64,000 bases of DNA from Microbacterium sp. (lineage in GTDB: Bacteria; Actinomycetota; Actinomycetes; Actinomycetales; Microbacteriaceae), in contig NZ_WOYQ01000021.1 in assembly GCF_011620665.1 (NCBI RefSeq), positions 20,964 through 84,963 on the forward strand, given 5' to 3'. A program made the position numbers and the translations under genes. Below, one piece after another: positions 26,552 through 36,158 of this stretch. Positions within the stretch are counted from its first letter, which is position 1. Each line of letters opens with the position of its first letter. Below the pieces are notes generated by a model that had not been told where the DNA came from, did not search any database, and saw only the letters and a program-made list of their open reading frames with translations.

Positions 26552-27787
26552 GTGTCGAGGCGAGTCGTGCTGTGGGTTGCGTTCGCCGCCGTGCACCTCG
26601 GTGTCGCGTGGCTCGGCTTCCTGATGCCGAACGGGCCCATGGGCGACGTGTACAACGTGTACGATCCCTGGTCGGCGCAGGCGCTCACGGGCGCGGGCGT
26701 GGTCGGGGTCACCGAGGAATGGGTGTACCCCCAGCTGGCGCTGGCCCCGATGATCCTCGCTCACGCGTTCGCGTGGATCAGCGGCTACATCGTCGGGTGG
26801 GCGATCCTGGTGACGCTCGTCGACGCCGTCGCCTTCGCGGTCCTCGTCGGCGCGGCCCGCTCAGCCGGGCGCACGACGGCGGCGTGGTTCTGGCTGGCCT
26901 ACACCGCGCTGCTCGGACCGGTCGGTCTCTACCGGCTCGACGGGTTCACGGTTCCCCTCGTGCTGATAGCGTGCCTGTGGCTCGTCGGCCGGCCGTGGCT
27001 CGCCTCGATCCTGATGGCCGTCGCCACGTGGATCAAGGTGTGGCCGGCAGCGGTGCTGGCCGCAGCGCTCATCGCCGTGCGGCGGCGAGGAGCGATGATC
27101 GGCGGCGCGGTCGCCGTGTCGGTGCTCACCCTGGCTGCGATCGCGTTCGCCGGGGGCGCCGAGCACGCCTTCGGCTTTCTGGCGGAGCAGAGTGCGCGGG
27201 GCCTGCAGGTCGAAGCGGTCGTCGGTACGCCCTACCTCTGGGGCGCGCTCCTGGGCCTCGACGGGTTCTGGGTCTACTGGGATCCGGGGATCGTGGCCTT
27301 CCAGGTCACCGGTGCGGACATCGACCCCGTGATCGCCGCCATGACGCCGATCCTCGCGGTCGTGGCGGCCGCCGTCGCACTGCTCGGCGGGTGGGCGGCC
27401 GCGCGCGGCGCGCGGTTTGCGGCGCTGTTTCCGCCGCTGTCGCTGGCACTGGTGACCGCTCTCATCGTCTTCAACAAGGTCGGGTCGCCGCAGTATCTCA
27501 CCTGGCTCATTCCGCCGATGGCCCTGGGCCTGGTGATCGACAGGCGTCGCTGGGTGCTGCCGGCCACGGTCGCACTCGTGGCGGCGCTGGCGACGCAGCT
27601 CGTGTACCCGCTGCTGTACGACGGCATCCTCTCGCCTGCGCTCCTGCCGGTCGCGATCCTGACCTTCCGCAACGCCACCCTCGTCGCGCTCTTCGTCTGG
27701 ATGCTCGTACGACTGGTCCGGCTGCTCCGCACACCGTCCGCCCCCGCCACGCCCTCATCCGCTGAACCTCGGGAGTCCTCATGCTGA
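26552..27787 (+). CDS. polytopic membrane glycosyltransferase, GT87/mannosyltransferase-like
   Basis: about ten hydrophobic segments; DGFTVPLVLIACLWLVGRPWLASILMAVATWIKVWPAAVLAA pattern typical of GT87 proteins. Confidence 0.65.
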   Translation: MSRRVVLWVAFAAVHLGVAWLGFLMPNGPMGDVYNVYDPWSAQALTGAGVVGVTEEWVYPQLALAPMILAHAFAWISGYIVGWAILVTLVDAVAFAVLVGAARSAGRTTAAWFWLAYTALLGPVGLYRLDGFTVPLVLIACLWLVGRPWLASILMAVATWIKVWPAAVLAAALIAVRRRGAMIGGAVAVSVLTLAAIAFAGGAEHAFGFLAEQSARGLQVEAVVGTPYLWGALLGLDGFWVYWDPGIVAFQVTGADIDPVIAAMTPILAVVAAAVALLGGWAAARGARFAALFPPLSLALVTALIVFNKVGSPQYLTWLIPPMALGLVIDRRRWVLPATVALVAALATQLVYPLLYDGILSPALLPVAILTFRNATLVALFVWMLVRLVRLLRTPSAPATPSSAEPRESSC

Positions 27788-28092
27788 TCGCCTTCTCCGT
27801 CGCCCCATCCGGGGGCGGCTCGACCGACGGCTCGGTCCACGATGCCGTCGCGGCAGCCGTCGCGGTCGTCCGCTCGTCGGGCCTCCCGCACCGCACCACG
27901 TCGATGTTCACCGAAATCGAGGGAGAGTGGGATGCCGTCTTCGCGGTCGTCAAAGCGGCGACCGAAGCCGTGCTGCCGTTCGGGTCGCGGATCTCCCTCG
28001 TGCTGAAGGCCGATATCCGGCCTGGCCGCACGGGCGAGCTCGACGGGAAGCTCGAGCGGCTGGAGCGAGCGATCGAGCAACTCGACGGGTAG
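27781..28092 (+). CDS. MTH1187/YkoF-type thiamine-binding family protein
   Basis: MLIAFSVAPSG....VHDAVAAAVAVVRSSGLPHRTTSMFTEIEGEWDAVFAVVKAATEAV. Confidence 0.82.
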   Translation: MLIAFSVAPSGGGSTDGSVHDAVAAAVAVVRSSGLPHRTTSMFTEIEGEWDAVFAVVKAATEAVLPFGSRISLVLKADIRPGRTGELDGKLERLERAIEQLDG

Positions 28093-28133
28093 CGACGGCC
28101 TGAATCCGGGTCCGTGCTCGCCGCTGCCCCGGG

Positions 28134-29345
28134 TCAGGACTCCAGCAGCCGGCGCAGGTGCGCCCCGACGGCGGCGGTTTCGATCAAGAACCCGTCGTGT
28201 CCGAAGTCGCTGCTGAGGACCACGGCATCGTCGTCGATCGTCGTGCGGATGCCGCGGGCGACACGGTGCTGACCATCGACCGGGAACAGCCGGTCGCTGT
28301 CGATGCCGAGGACGAGGGTTTCTGCTTGAACTCGCGCCAGGGCGTCCTCGATGCCCCCGCGATCGCGGCCGACGTCGTGCGCGTCCATCGCCTCGACCAG
28401 CGTGATGTAGCTGTTCGCGTCGAAGCGTCGCGTGAACTTGTTGCCGTGGAAGTCGAGGTAGCTCTCGACCGCGAACCGGCCGCCGTGCCCGAGGGGACTC
28501 TTGCCCGACTGCCACGACCGCTGGAAGCGCTGATTGAGCTCGGTCGGACTCCGATAGTTCAGCAGGGCCATCCGTCGCGCGAGCGCGAGCCCGCGGTGCG
28601 GGCCGTCGCCGTCGTCCGAGTCGTAGTACTCGCCGTTCGCGAAGCGTGGGTCCATCCGGATGGCCTCCAGCTGCACCCCGTTGAGCGCGATCTGGTCGGC
28701 GGTCGTCGTCGGCGGGGCAGACAGCACGGCGAGCCGCTGCAGCCGGTCGGGTTCGCCGATGCCCCACTCCAGCGCATGCATCCCACCCATCGATCCTCCG
28801 ACGACCGCGGCCCAGACCTGGATGCCGAGGGCATCGGCCAGCCGCACCTGCGCGGCGACCTGATCGCGGATCGTGAGGTACGGGAAGCGCGACGCCCACT
28901 CGTAGCCGTCCGGCGCGATGGCGGACGGGCCGGTCGAACCCTGGCATCCGCCGAGCATGTTCGGGGCGACCACGAACCAGTGATCCGTATCGATCGGCGC
29001 ACCGGGTCCCACGGTGTCGCCCCACCAGCCCGCCGTGGGGTGACCGGGACCGGCCGGCCCCCGCACGTGGCTGTCGCCGGTGAGGGCATGAAGGATCAGC
29101 ACAGCGTTGTCGCGCGCGACGTTGAGCTCCCCCCAGGTCTCGTACGCCAGACGGATGCCGGGAAGCTCCTGTCCGCTCTCAGTCCTGAACGCGCCGAAGG
29201 CGGCGAAGTGCCTGTCGCCCGACGGATCGCCGTCGCGCCACGCGCCCGTCGTGGGCGGGCGACCGCGGAGCAGGCGCGCATCGGCCTCCGTGATCGGTGC
29301 GCTGGGCACTGTGTCTTCGGAGGTCTGCCAGTCCATGGCATCCAT
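28134..29345 (-). CDS. metX: homoserine O-acetyltransferase
   Basis: IRLAYETWGELNVARDNAVLILHALTGDSHV; GGSMGGMHALEW nucleophile elbow; SDFGHDGFLIE. Confidence 0.95.
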   Translation of the reverse strand: MDAMDWQTSEDTVPSAPITEADARLLRGRPPTTGAWRDGDPSGDRHFAAFGAFRTESGQELPGIRLAYETWGELNVARDNAVLILHALTGDSHVRGPAGPGHPTAGWWGDTVGPGAPIDTDHWFVVAPNMLGGCQGSTGPSAIAPDGYEWASRFPYLTIRDQVAAQVRLADALGIQVWAAVVGGSMGGMHALEWGIGEPDRLQRLAVLSAPPTTTADQIALNGVQLEAIRMDPRFANGEYYDSDDGDGPHRGLALARRMALLNYRSPTELNQRFQRSWQSGKSPLGHGGRFAVESYLDFHGNKFTRRFDANSYITLVEAMDAHDVGRDRGGIEDALARVQAETLVLGIDSDRLFPVDGQHRVARGIRTTIDDDAVVLSSDFGHDGFLIETAAVGAHLRRLLES

Positions 29346-29426
29346 TCTCCCGGCACGCGCGCAGATGCGGCGCCGTGTTACGTCGCCCGGCGGGTCTGCG
29401 GACTCCGCGGGCCGCAGCGGGAGGGA

Positions 29427-30749
29427 TCAGGCGCGCGCGGACTCGGTGAGGCGCCGCGCGGCGCTGAGCGCCTGATCCAGGTCGGCCTTGAGATCTTCGA
29501 CATTCTCGAGGCCGACCGACAGGCGCACGAGGCCAGGCGTCACACCCGTCGTGAGCTGCTGCTCGGGCGTGAGCTGCGAGTGCGTCGTGGATGCCGGGTG
29601 GATCACGAGCGATCGGACGTCGCCGATGTTCGCGAGGTGGCTGAACAGGCTCAGGGAGTTCACGAACTCACGCCCTGCCTGCACGCCGCCCTTCAGCTCG
29701 AACGACAGCACGGCGCCGACGCCCTTCGGGGCATAGCGGTTGGCCGCCGCGTACCAGGGTGAGGTGGGCAGGCCGGAGTAGTTCACGCTCGCGATGTCAT
29801 CATGGTTCTCGAGCCACTCGGCGATTTCCTGCGCGTTCTGAACGTGGCGCTCGATGCGCAGCGACAGCGTCTCGATGCCCTGGATCAGCAGCCACGCGCT
29901 CTGCGGCGAGATGGCGGCGCCGAGGTCGCGCAGCAGCTGCACGCGCGCCTTGATGATGTAGGCGAGACCGTCGCCGACGGCATCCGTGTAGACCGCGCCG
30001 TGGTACGAGGGGTCGGGGGTCGTCAGCCCAGGGAAGCGCTCGGAGTGCTGCGTCCATGCGAACGTGCCGCCGTCGACGATGACGCCGCCGATCACGGTGC
30101 CGTGACCCCCGAGGAACTTCGTCGCCGAATGCACCACGATGTCGGCACCATGCTCGAACGGGCGAATGAGATACGGAGTTGCGATCGTGTTGTCGACGAT
30201 CAGCGGAACACCGGCTTCGTGCGCGACGTCAGCGACGGTCCGGATGTCGAGGATGTTGATCTTGGGGTTGCCGATCGTCTCGGCGAAGAACAGCTTCGTG
30301 TTCGGCTGCACGGCGCGGCGCCACTCTTCGACATCATCCTGGTTCTCGACGAAAGTGACCGAGATGCCGAGCTTGGCCAGCGTGTACTTGAACAGGTTGT
30401 ACGTTCCGCCGTAGATCGAGCTCGACGAGACGATGTGATCACCGGCCTCGGCGATGTTGAGCACGGCGAACGTCTCGGCAGCCTGGCCGCTGGCCACCAG
30501 GAGCGCTCCGGTACCGCCCTCGAGCGCGGCGATGCGCTCTTCGACGACGGCCTGCGTCGGGTTCTGGATGCGGGTGTAGATGTTGCCGAACTCGGCGAGC
30601 GCGAACAGATTGGCCGCGTGGTCGGCGCTGTCGAAGACGTAGGAGGTCGTCTGGTAGATCGGGGTCGCGCGTGCCTTGGTCACGGGGTCCGGAGCGGCGC
30701 CGGCGTGAATCTGCGTGGTCTCGAAGCGCCAGTTCTCGGGTGCGGACAT
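29427..30749 (-). CDS. metY: O-acetylhomoserine sulfhydrylase / aminocarboxypropyltransferase
   Basis: WRFETTQIHAGAAPDPVTKARATPIYQTTSYVFDSADHAANLFAL; VHSATKFLGGHGTVIGG PLP lysine; start chosen at MSAPENW within ORF 29427..31223. Confidence 0.95.
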   Translation of the reverse strand: MSAPENWRFETTQIHAGAAPDPVTKARATPIYQTTSYVFDSADHAANLFALAEFGNIYTRIQNPTQAVVEERIAALEGGTGALLVASGQAAETFAVLNIAEAGDHIVSSSSIYGGTYNLFKYTLAKLGISVTFVENQDDVEEWRRAVQPNTKLFFAETIGNPKINILDIRTVADVAHEAGVPLIVDNTIATPYLIRPFEHGADIVVHSATKFLGGHGTVIGGVIVDGGTFAWTQHSERFPGLTTPDPSYHGAVYTDAVGDGLAYIIKARVQLLRDLGAAISPQSAWLLIQGIETLSLRIERHVQNAQEIAEWLENHDDIASVNYSGLPTSPWYAAANRYAPKGVGAVLSFELKGGVQAGREFVNSLSLFSHLANIGDVRSLVIHPASTTHSQLTPEQQLTTGVTPGLVRLSVGLENVEDLKADLDQALSAARRLTESARA

Positions 30750-30803
30750 GGTAAGGCTCCTGCGATTTTCGGGGTGCCGGGGCGGATGCCGACGACTCCA
30801 ACG

Positions 30804-30832
30804 ACAGTACGGCCCGGCACCGGCTTCGACAA
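30804..30832 (-). promoter_or_regulatory. sigma70-like promoter TTGTCG-N17-TACTGT for metY
   Basis: minus-strand ttgtcg (30832-30827), 17-bp spacer, tactgt (30809-30804). Confidence 0.55.
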
Positions 30833-30879
30833 CCCGCGGGAAATGTGACGTAACGCGGGCTCCGGGTAGCGTAGTGGTC

Positions 30880-31659
30880 ATGGTTTCAAGACGCGCAGTG
30901 GTCACAGGGGCGAGTTCGGGGATCGGCGAGGCCACGGTGCGGGCTCTCCGCAGCGCCGGATGGGATGTCGTGGGCGTCGCGCGCCGCGCGGAGCGGCTCG
31001 AAGCGCTCGACGCCGAGGTCGGATCGGTGTCGTTCGCGGCCGATCTCACCGATGAGGGCGATGTCGCTGCGCTCGCCGAACATCTGGCATCCACGGGGTC
31101 CGTGAACGCGCTCGTGCACATCGCCGGCGGCGCCCGGGGCACGGATCGCATCGAGGATGCCCGTCCCGCCGACTGGCGCTGGATGTTCGAGGTCAATGTG
31201 CTCGCGGCGCAGCTGGTCACCACGGCGCTGCTGCCGCTGCTGCGCAGGTCGATCTCAGGCGGAGGAGGTCACGCCGACACGCTGTACGTCACCTCGACGG
31301 CGGCACAGGTCGCCTATCCGGGCGGCGGTGGGTACAACGCCGCCAAGGCCGGCGAGGCGATGCTCGCCCACGCGCTCCGACTCGAACTCAACGGCGAGCC
31401 GATCCGCGTGACCGAGATCGCCCCCGGCATGGTCTTCACGGAGGAGTTCACTCTGAACCGGCTGCGCGGCGATCAGGCCGGCGCCGGGAAGCTCTACGAG
31501 GGCGTCGAGCGGCCGCTGGTCGCGGAAGATGTGGCGGACGTCATCAGCTACGCGCTGAATGCACCCGGCCACGTCAACCTGGACCTGGTCACGATGCGCC
31601 CCGTCGCGCAATCCGCTCAGCACCTGCTGGCCCGTGGCCCACTGGTTCCCCGCGGCTGA
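30880..31659 (+). CDS. SDR family oxidoreductase
   Basis: RAVVTGASSGIGEATVRAL; YNAAKAGEAML active site; TAGCGT 7 nt before the ATG. Confidence 0.92.
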   Translation: MVSRRAVVTGASSGIGEATVRALRSAGWDVVGVARRAERLEALDAEVGSVSFAADLTDEGDVAALAEHLASTGSVNALVHIAGGARGTDRIEDARPADWRWMFEVNVLAAQLVTTALLPLLRRSISGGGGHADTLYVTSTAAQVAYPGGGGYNAAKAGEAMLAHALRLELNGEPIRVTEIAPGMVFTEEFTLNRLRGDQAGAGKLYEGVERPLVAEDVADVISYALNAPGHVNLDLVTMRPVAQSAQHLLARGPLVPRG

Positions 31660-31882
31660 CGGGTTCCCTGCGGGCGGGCCCCGGCCCGGGTGGGAAAGTC
31701 GCCCATTCGGCCCCGTTGCGTGCGGCGAGCGCCGTGGTCCGGTCGCCCATTGCTCAGATGGAGCGTGAGAGCCCGCGCGGTCATCCCGGACCGCCTCACG
31801 CCAGCTTCTCGGCGCGGGCGGAGCTCACCTATCCACCGGGGTCTGGCATCGCTCGGCCATCGCGCGCAGTCGGCGCCCGCGT

Positions 31883-33334
31883 TCAGGCCGGCGGCGCGTC
31901 GGCGAAAGCCACCTTCGGCACGAACACCAGGAGTATGGCCGCGAAGAATCCGCCCGCTGCGCAGATCCCCCAGACCGTGAGGTATCCGCCGAGGGATGCC
32001 GCGGTCTCGCTCGCGACGACGCCCGCCCCCGCGGCGAGAACGACACCGAACACCGCCGACGAGAACGTTCCGCCGATCGTCTTGGTCGTGTTGGTCAGCG
32101 CGGATGCGATGCCGGTCTGCCCGCGAGGAGCCGCCGCCGCGGCGGCGGCGGGCATCGCTCCGACGAGCGCCCCGCATCCGAGTCCAGCGATCGAGAGGTT
32201 GACGACCACTTGCCACACGTCGAGATGGAAAGGCAGGAACAACGCGTAGCCGATCCCGACGAGCAGGGCCGCGGCGATCAGCACGACGCGCGGGCTGGCG
32301 CGCCGTGAGGTCACGGAGAACACGATTGCGCCGACGATGAGCGAGACGAGGTAGACGCCGATGAGGTTCGAACGTTCCGTGGCATCGAGCCCGAGGCCAT
32401 ACCCGAGCGCGGGATCTGTGCCGGCGTAGGTCGACAGAGGCCCTTGCGCGCCCAGCAGGCTGATGCCCACGAGGAACGCGGTCGCCTGTACGGGCCACAT
32501 CTCGGGGCGTCGGAGCACGCGGATGTCCACCGCGGGATCGTTCTGCCGGAGCTCGAACCAGCCGAACAGCGCAAAGCCGGCCATGCCGATGACGAGCAGC
32601 AGCCAGACCCACGCGGCAGCGGGCCCGTTCAACCTGAGGAACGTGAGCGCGCTGGTGACCAGGAGCAAGGCCATCGCCAGCAGCACGAACCCGCCGGTGT
32701 CGAGCTTGCGTCCGGGCTCGGGCGTCGACTCGGGCACCCCGATCCAGATCACGACCGTCACAAGTGTCACGGCGATCGCCGGCACGATCAGCGTGGCGCT
32801 GAGGTTCTGCCCGGTGGCGGCGAAGATCCGGCCGGCCGCGAGCGCGCCGATGATCGCGCCCGCCTGCAGGCCGACGACGAGCAGGCCCGCCGCGCGCCGC
32901 GTCATCGAGACGCCTCGCTGCTGCGCACGTCCGCGCTCGAAGATGAGCGCGATCTCCAGCGGCAGCCACACGACGTAAAAGCCCTGCAGCGCCCAGGCGA
33001 TCAGGAAGCTCCAGAACGAGGTCGCGAAAGCAAGCCACCACGTCGCGCCGGCTGTCAGCACGGCCGCGATCAGCAGGATGCGCTTGTGACCGTACATGTC
33101 GCCGAGCTTCGCGAGGATCGGCACGACGAGCGCCGACAGCAGCAGCTGTGCGGCCTCGAACCAGTTGACGTCTGAATCGTGGATGCCGAGGGTCACCACG
33201 ATGTCGCTGAACAGCGGCACGTAGTACCCCTGGAGGATGCCGCTGACGATCTCGACGACGATGAACCAGCCGATCAGGCCCGCGGTGATGCCCAGGGCAG
33301 AGGTGCGGAGGGCCGCGGAGGGGGGCGTGGACAC
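31883..33334 (-). CDS. MFS transporter, DHA2/EmrB-like multi-TM
   Basis: many TM segments; AKLGDMYGHKRILLIAAVLTAG (MFS motif A); GTG start within ORF 31883..33508. Confidence 0.9.
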   Translation of the reverse strand: MSTPPSAALRTSALGITAGLIGWFIVVEIVSGILQGYYVPLFSDIVVTLGIHDSDVNWFEAAQLLLSALVVPILAKLGDMYGHKRILLIAAVLTAGATWWLAFATSFWSFLIAWALQGFYVVWLPLEIALIFERGRAQQRGVSMTRRAAGLLVVGLQAGAIIGALAAGRIFAATGQNLSATLIVPAIAVTLVTVVIWIGVPESTPEPGRKLDTGGFVLLAMALLLVTSALTFLRLNGPAAAWVWLLLVIGMAGFALFGWFELRQNDPAVDIRVLRRPEMWPVQATAFLVGISLLGAQGPLSTYAGTDPALGYGLGLDATERSNLIGVYLVSLIVGAIVFSVTSRRASPRVVLIAAALLVGIGYALFLPFHLDVWQVVVNLSIAGLGCGALVGAMPAAAAAAAPRGQTGIASALTNTTKTIGGTFSSAVFGVVLAAGAGVVASETAASLGGYLTVWGICAAGGFFAAILLVFVPKVAFADAPPA

Positions 33335-33407
33335 GGCGACCAGTCTAGGGTCGCGTCCATCGTGACCCGTCAGCGACATAGGCTGACATCCGCGAGAAGG
33401 AGGCGGC

Positions 33408-34115
33408 GTGAGCGCACCGAGCGAGAGCGACCGGTGGTTTCGGACGATCCATCCCGACTGGGCTGCGGCGCTCGCGCCCGTGGCTGCCCAGATCGAACTG
33501 CTGGGCAATCGGCTGCGTGCCGAGACGGCCGCAGGCCGCGTCTATCTGCCCGCGGGCGACGCCATCTTCCGCGCTTTCGCCCGCCCTCCGTCCGCCGTGA
33601 AGGTCCTCATCGTCGGCCAGGATCCGTATCCCACCCCCGGCCATGCGATCGGTCTGTCCTTCGCGGTCGATTCGCGCGTTCGCCCGCTGCCGCGCAGCCT
33701 GGCGAACATCTATCAAGAGCTCGAGGGCGATCTGGGCATCCCGCGTGCAGCGCACGGCGACCTGTCGGCGTGGAGTGACCAGGGCGTCATGCTGTTGAAT
33801 CGTGTCCTCACGGTTGCGCCCGGCGCCCCGGGTTCCCACCGGGGGTGGGGGTGGGAGAACGTCACCGCGCACGCGATCCGCGCCCTTGTCGCCCGCCCCG
33901 AACCGCTCGTCGCGATCCTGTGGGGAAGGGATGCCGAGAGCCTGCGGCCGCTCCTCGGCGCAAGCCACATCATCGCCTCGTCCCATCCCTCTCCGCTGTC
34001 GGCGCGGCGCGGGTTCTTCGGCTCCCGGCCGTTTTCGCGCGCGAATGATGCGCTCGTCGGGTTCGGGGCATCCCCGATCGACTGGCGCCTCCCGCCCGCG
34101 GAGCCCGGCGCGTAG
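33408..34115 (+). CDS. ung: uracil-DNA glycosylase
   Basis: [56 protein letters not shown]. Confidence 0.95.
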   Translation: MSAPSESDRWFRTIHPDWAAALAPVAAQIELLGNRLRAETAAGRVYLPAGDAIFRAFARPPSAVKVLIVGQDPYPTPGHAIGLSFAVDSRVRPLPRSLANIYQELEGDLGIPRAAHGDLSAWSDQGVMLLNRVLTVAPGAPGSHRGWGWENVTAHAIRALVARPEPLVAILWGRDAESLRPLLGASHIIASSHPSPLSARRGFFGSRPFSRANDALVGFGASPIDWRLPPAEPGA

Positions 34116-34125
34116 GCTGATCCGC

Positions 34126-34743
34126 ATGCTCGAAGAGGAATACGAGAAGTCGCGTCGCCGTGTCCCGCCACACCTGCGGCGACGTGAGGCGGAGCATCCG
34201 TTCGCCTATGAGATCCGCCCCGCGGTGCGCACCGACATGCCGTATGTGCGTGAGATCTACAACTATTACGTCACCAATTCCGTCGTCACCCTCGACGAGA
34301 AGAAGTGGTCGCACCAGCAGTGGCTCGACAAGTTCGACTTTCTGCACAAGCTCGCGCTGCCGTTCCTCGTGGCCGTCTCTCCGACGGGGCAGATCCTCGG
34401 CTACGGACTCGTCGCACCCTGGACCGGAAAATCCGGCTATCGGTACACGGTCGAGAACTCGATCTACCTCGGGCACGCGGCCACCGGCAAGGGGCTCGGC
34501 CGGGCGCTCCTGGAGGCGTTGATCGCGGCGTGCGAAGAACTCGGCATCCGAGAGATGGTGGCCGTCATCAGTGATCGGGGGGCGGAGGCGTCCATCGCCC
34601 TTCACAACAGGCTCGGCTTCGTCGAGGTCGGCCGAATGGGCCGAGTGGGGTTCAAGTTCGGTCGTTCGATCGGCACGATCTACCTTCAGAAGCACCTGCA
34701 CAGCCGCAAGAAGCGCTCACTCTTCGGGCGGCGCACCCGCTGA
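34126..34743 (+). CDS. GNAT family N-acetyltransferase (phosphinothricin acetyltransferase-like)
   Basis: IRPAVRTDMPYVREIYNYYVTNSVVTLDE; HAATGKGLGRALLEALI; TAGGCT 7 nt before the ATG. Confidence 0.88.
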   Translation: MLEEEYEKSRRRVPPHLRRREAEHPFAYEIRPAVRTDMPYVREIYNYYVTNSVVTLDEKKWSHQQWLDKFDFLHKLALPFLVAVSPTGQILGYGLVAPWTGKSGYRYTVENSIYLGHAATGKGLGRALLEALIAACEELGIREMVAVISDRGAEASIALHNRLGFVEVGRMGRVGFKFGRSIGTIYLQKHLHSRKKRSLFGRRTR

Positions 34744-35076
34744 ACCCGCGCGCTCGGCGCCGGCGGCGCCCCGTACCGCATCGATGAGGACCTTCCACGG
34801 TCCGTCGATCTCGTACTCGGCGAGCTCCGCACGGCGACGGTCGTCGCCGCGGTGCGCCGACACCGTCCACCAGAATCGGTCGGCGCCGGTCGGCGCCGCG
34901 TGCTTCGGTGTGCCCCAGGGGCATCGGTCGACGAGCTCTTCCCATGCTGACGATTCGTCTGCGACCGCGTCCACTCGCCACTGCCGCGTCACTCCGGCCA
35001 CGCCGCCCGAACGCTTCACGACCACCGACAGCGGCACGGGCGGCGCGGACTCTGCGCGCTCAGGCTCATCCGGCAT
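34717..35076 (-). CDS. protealysin inhibitor emfourin-like protein
   Basis: VVVKRSGGVAGVTRQWRVD... directly downstream of and overlapping an M4 protease gene. Confidence 0.75.
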   Translation of the reverse strand: MPDEPERAESAPPVPLSVVVKRSGGVAGVTRQWRVDAVADESSAWEELVDRCPWGTPKHAAPTGADRFWWTVSAHRGDDRRRAELAEYEIDGPWKVLIDAVRGAAGAERAGSAGAPPEE

Positions 35077-36118
35077 CCTCGATCACGCCGACACCGATCC
35101 ACGCGGCGCGGACGGCGTCGACCTCCTCCGATCCACCACCGTACTCCCGCGTCGTGACCGCGAGGGTCTCTGCGGCGAACGCCGAGAAACCCGCCGTGCG
35201 GCTCAGCGTCCCGGCCGTCATGACCAGATACCAGATGTGTCCCGCGCGGTCCCAGGCATTCCCCCCGAGCGCCATGGCGACCAGGTGGAAGGCCTTGTTC
35301 GGGATGCCGGAGTTGATGTGCACGCCGCCATTGTCGGCGTCGGTGACCACGAAGTCCCGCATGTGCGCCGGCTGCGGATCGCGGCCCAGCACGTCGTCGT
35401 CGTAGGCGGTGCCCGGCGCGCTCAGGGAGCGCAGTGCGGCGCCCTGTACGGCGTCCGTGAAGATTCCCTCGCCGATCAGCCACGACGCCTCGGTCACCGT
35501 CTGCGCGGCGGCATGCTGTTCGGTGAGAGCGCCGAACACATCGGCCAGCGATTCGTTCAGCGCACCCGACTGCCCGGAGTACTCGAGACCCCCGGAATTC
35601 TCGATCACCCCGTGTGTGAGTTCGTGGGCGATCACCGACAGAGACTGCGTGAAGCCCGCGAAAACCTCACCGTCACCGTCCCCGAAGACCATGCGCTCTC
35701 CGTTCCAGAAGGCGTTGTCGTAGCGGTCGCCGAAGTGCACCGTGGCCGGCAGCGGACCTGCTTCGTCGTCGATCGACGAGCGTTCGAACGCCTCCCAGTA
35801 CAGCGCGAACGTGGCGCCCAGTCCATCGAACGCCTGATTGACGGCAGCGTCAGCGCTGACGGGATCTTCCTCCCCGCGCACGCGGATTCCGGGAAGGCTC
35901 TCGCGATTCTGCGCGTCGCTGATGACCCGGTCCGGTGTGGACGACGCTTCTGCGACGAGCTCGCGACCGGCTGCGGACAGATCCGGAGCCGCTCGCACGG
36001 GAAGGTAGGTGCGCGGTGCGGCGAGCGTCGCGCGCGCCGCGGCGGCAGCCCGAACCAGGCGCTCCTCCTCAGTGGCCGCGAGGCGGGACAGCAGATAGGG
36101 AGGGACGATCGCGTGCAT
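35066..36118 (-). CDS. protealysin-like M4 family metallopeptidase (no classical signal peptide)
   Basis: VIAHELTHGVIENSGGLEYSGQSGALNESLADVFG (HEXXH plus distal Glu); N-terminal HAIVPPYLL propeptide-like motif; ATG 6 nt after TAGCCT. Confidence 0.92.
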   Translation of the reverse strand: MHAIVPPYLLSRLAATEEERLVRAAAAARATLAAPRTYLPVRAAPDLSAAGRELVAEASSTPDRVISDAQNRESLPGIRVRGEEDPVSADAAVNQAFDGLGATFALYWEAFERSSIDDEAGPLPATVHFGDRYDNAFWNGERMVFGDGDGEVFAGFTQSLSVIAHELTHGVIENSGGLEYSGQSGALNESLADVFGALTEQHAAAQTVTEASWLIGEGIFTDAVQGAALRSLSAPGTAYDDDVLGRDPQPAHMRDFVVTDADNGGVHINSGIPNKAFHLVAMALGGNAWDRAGHIWYLVMTAGTLSRTAGFSAFAAETLAVTTREYGGGSEEVDAVRAAWIGVGVIEDAG

Positions 36119-36158
36119 GGCCACAGGCTAACCTCGACCCCCGACCCGCATCGGATCC

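Noticed and set aside
27274-29025. 583-aa minus-strand ORF overlapping metX in another frame
   Set aside because: Out-of-frame shadow of metX and of the GT87-like gene.
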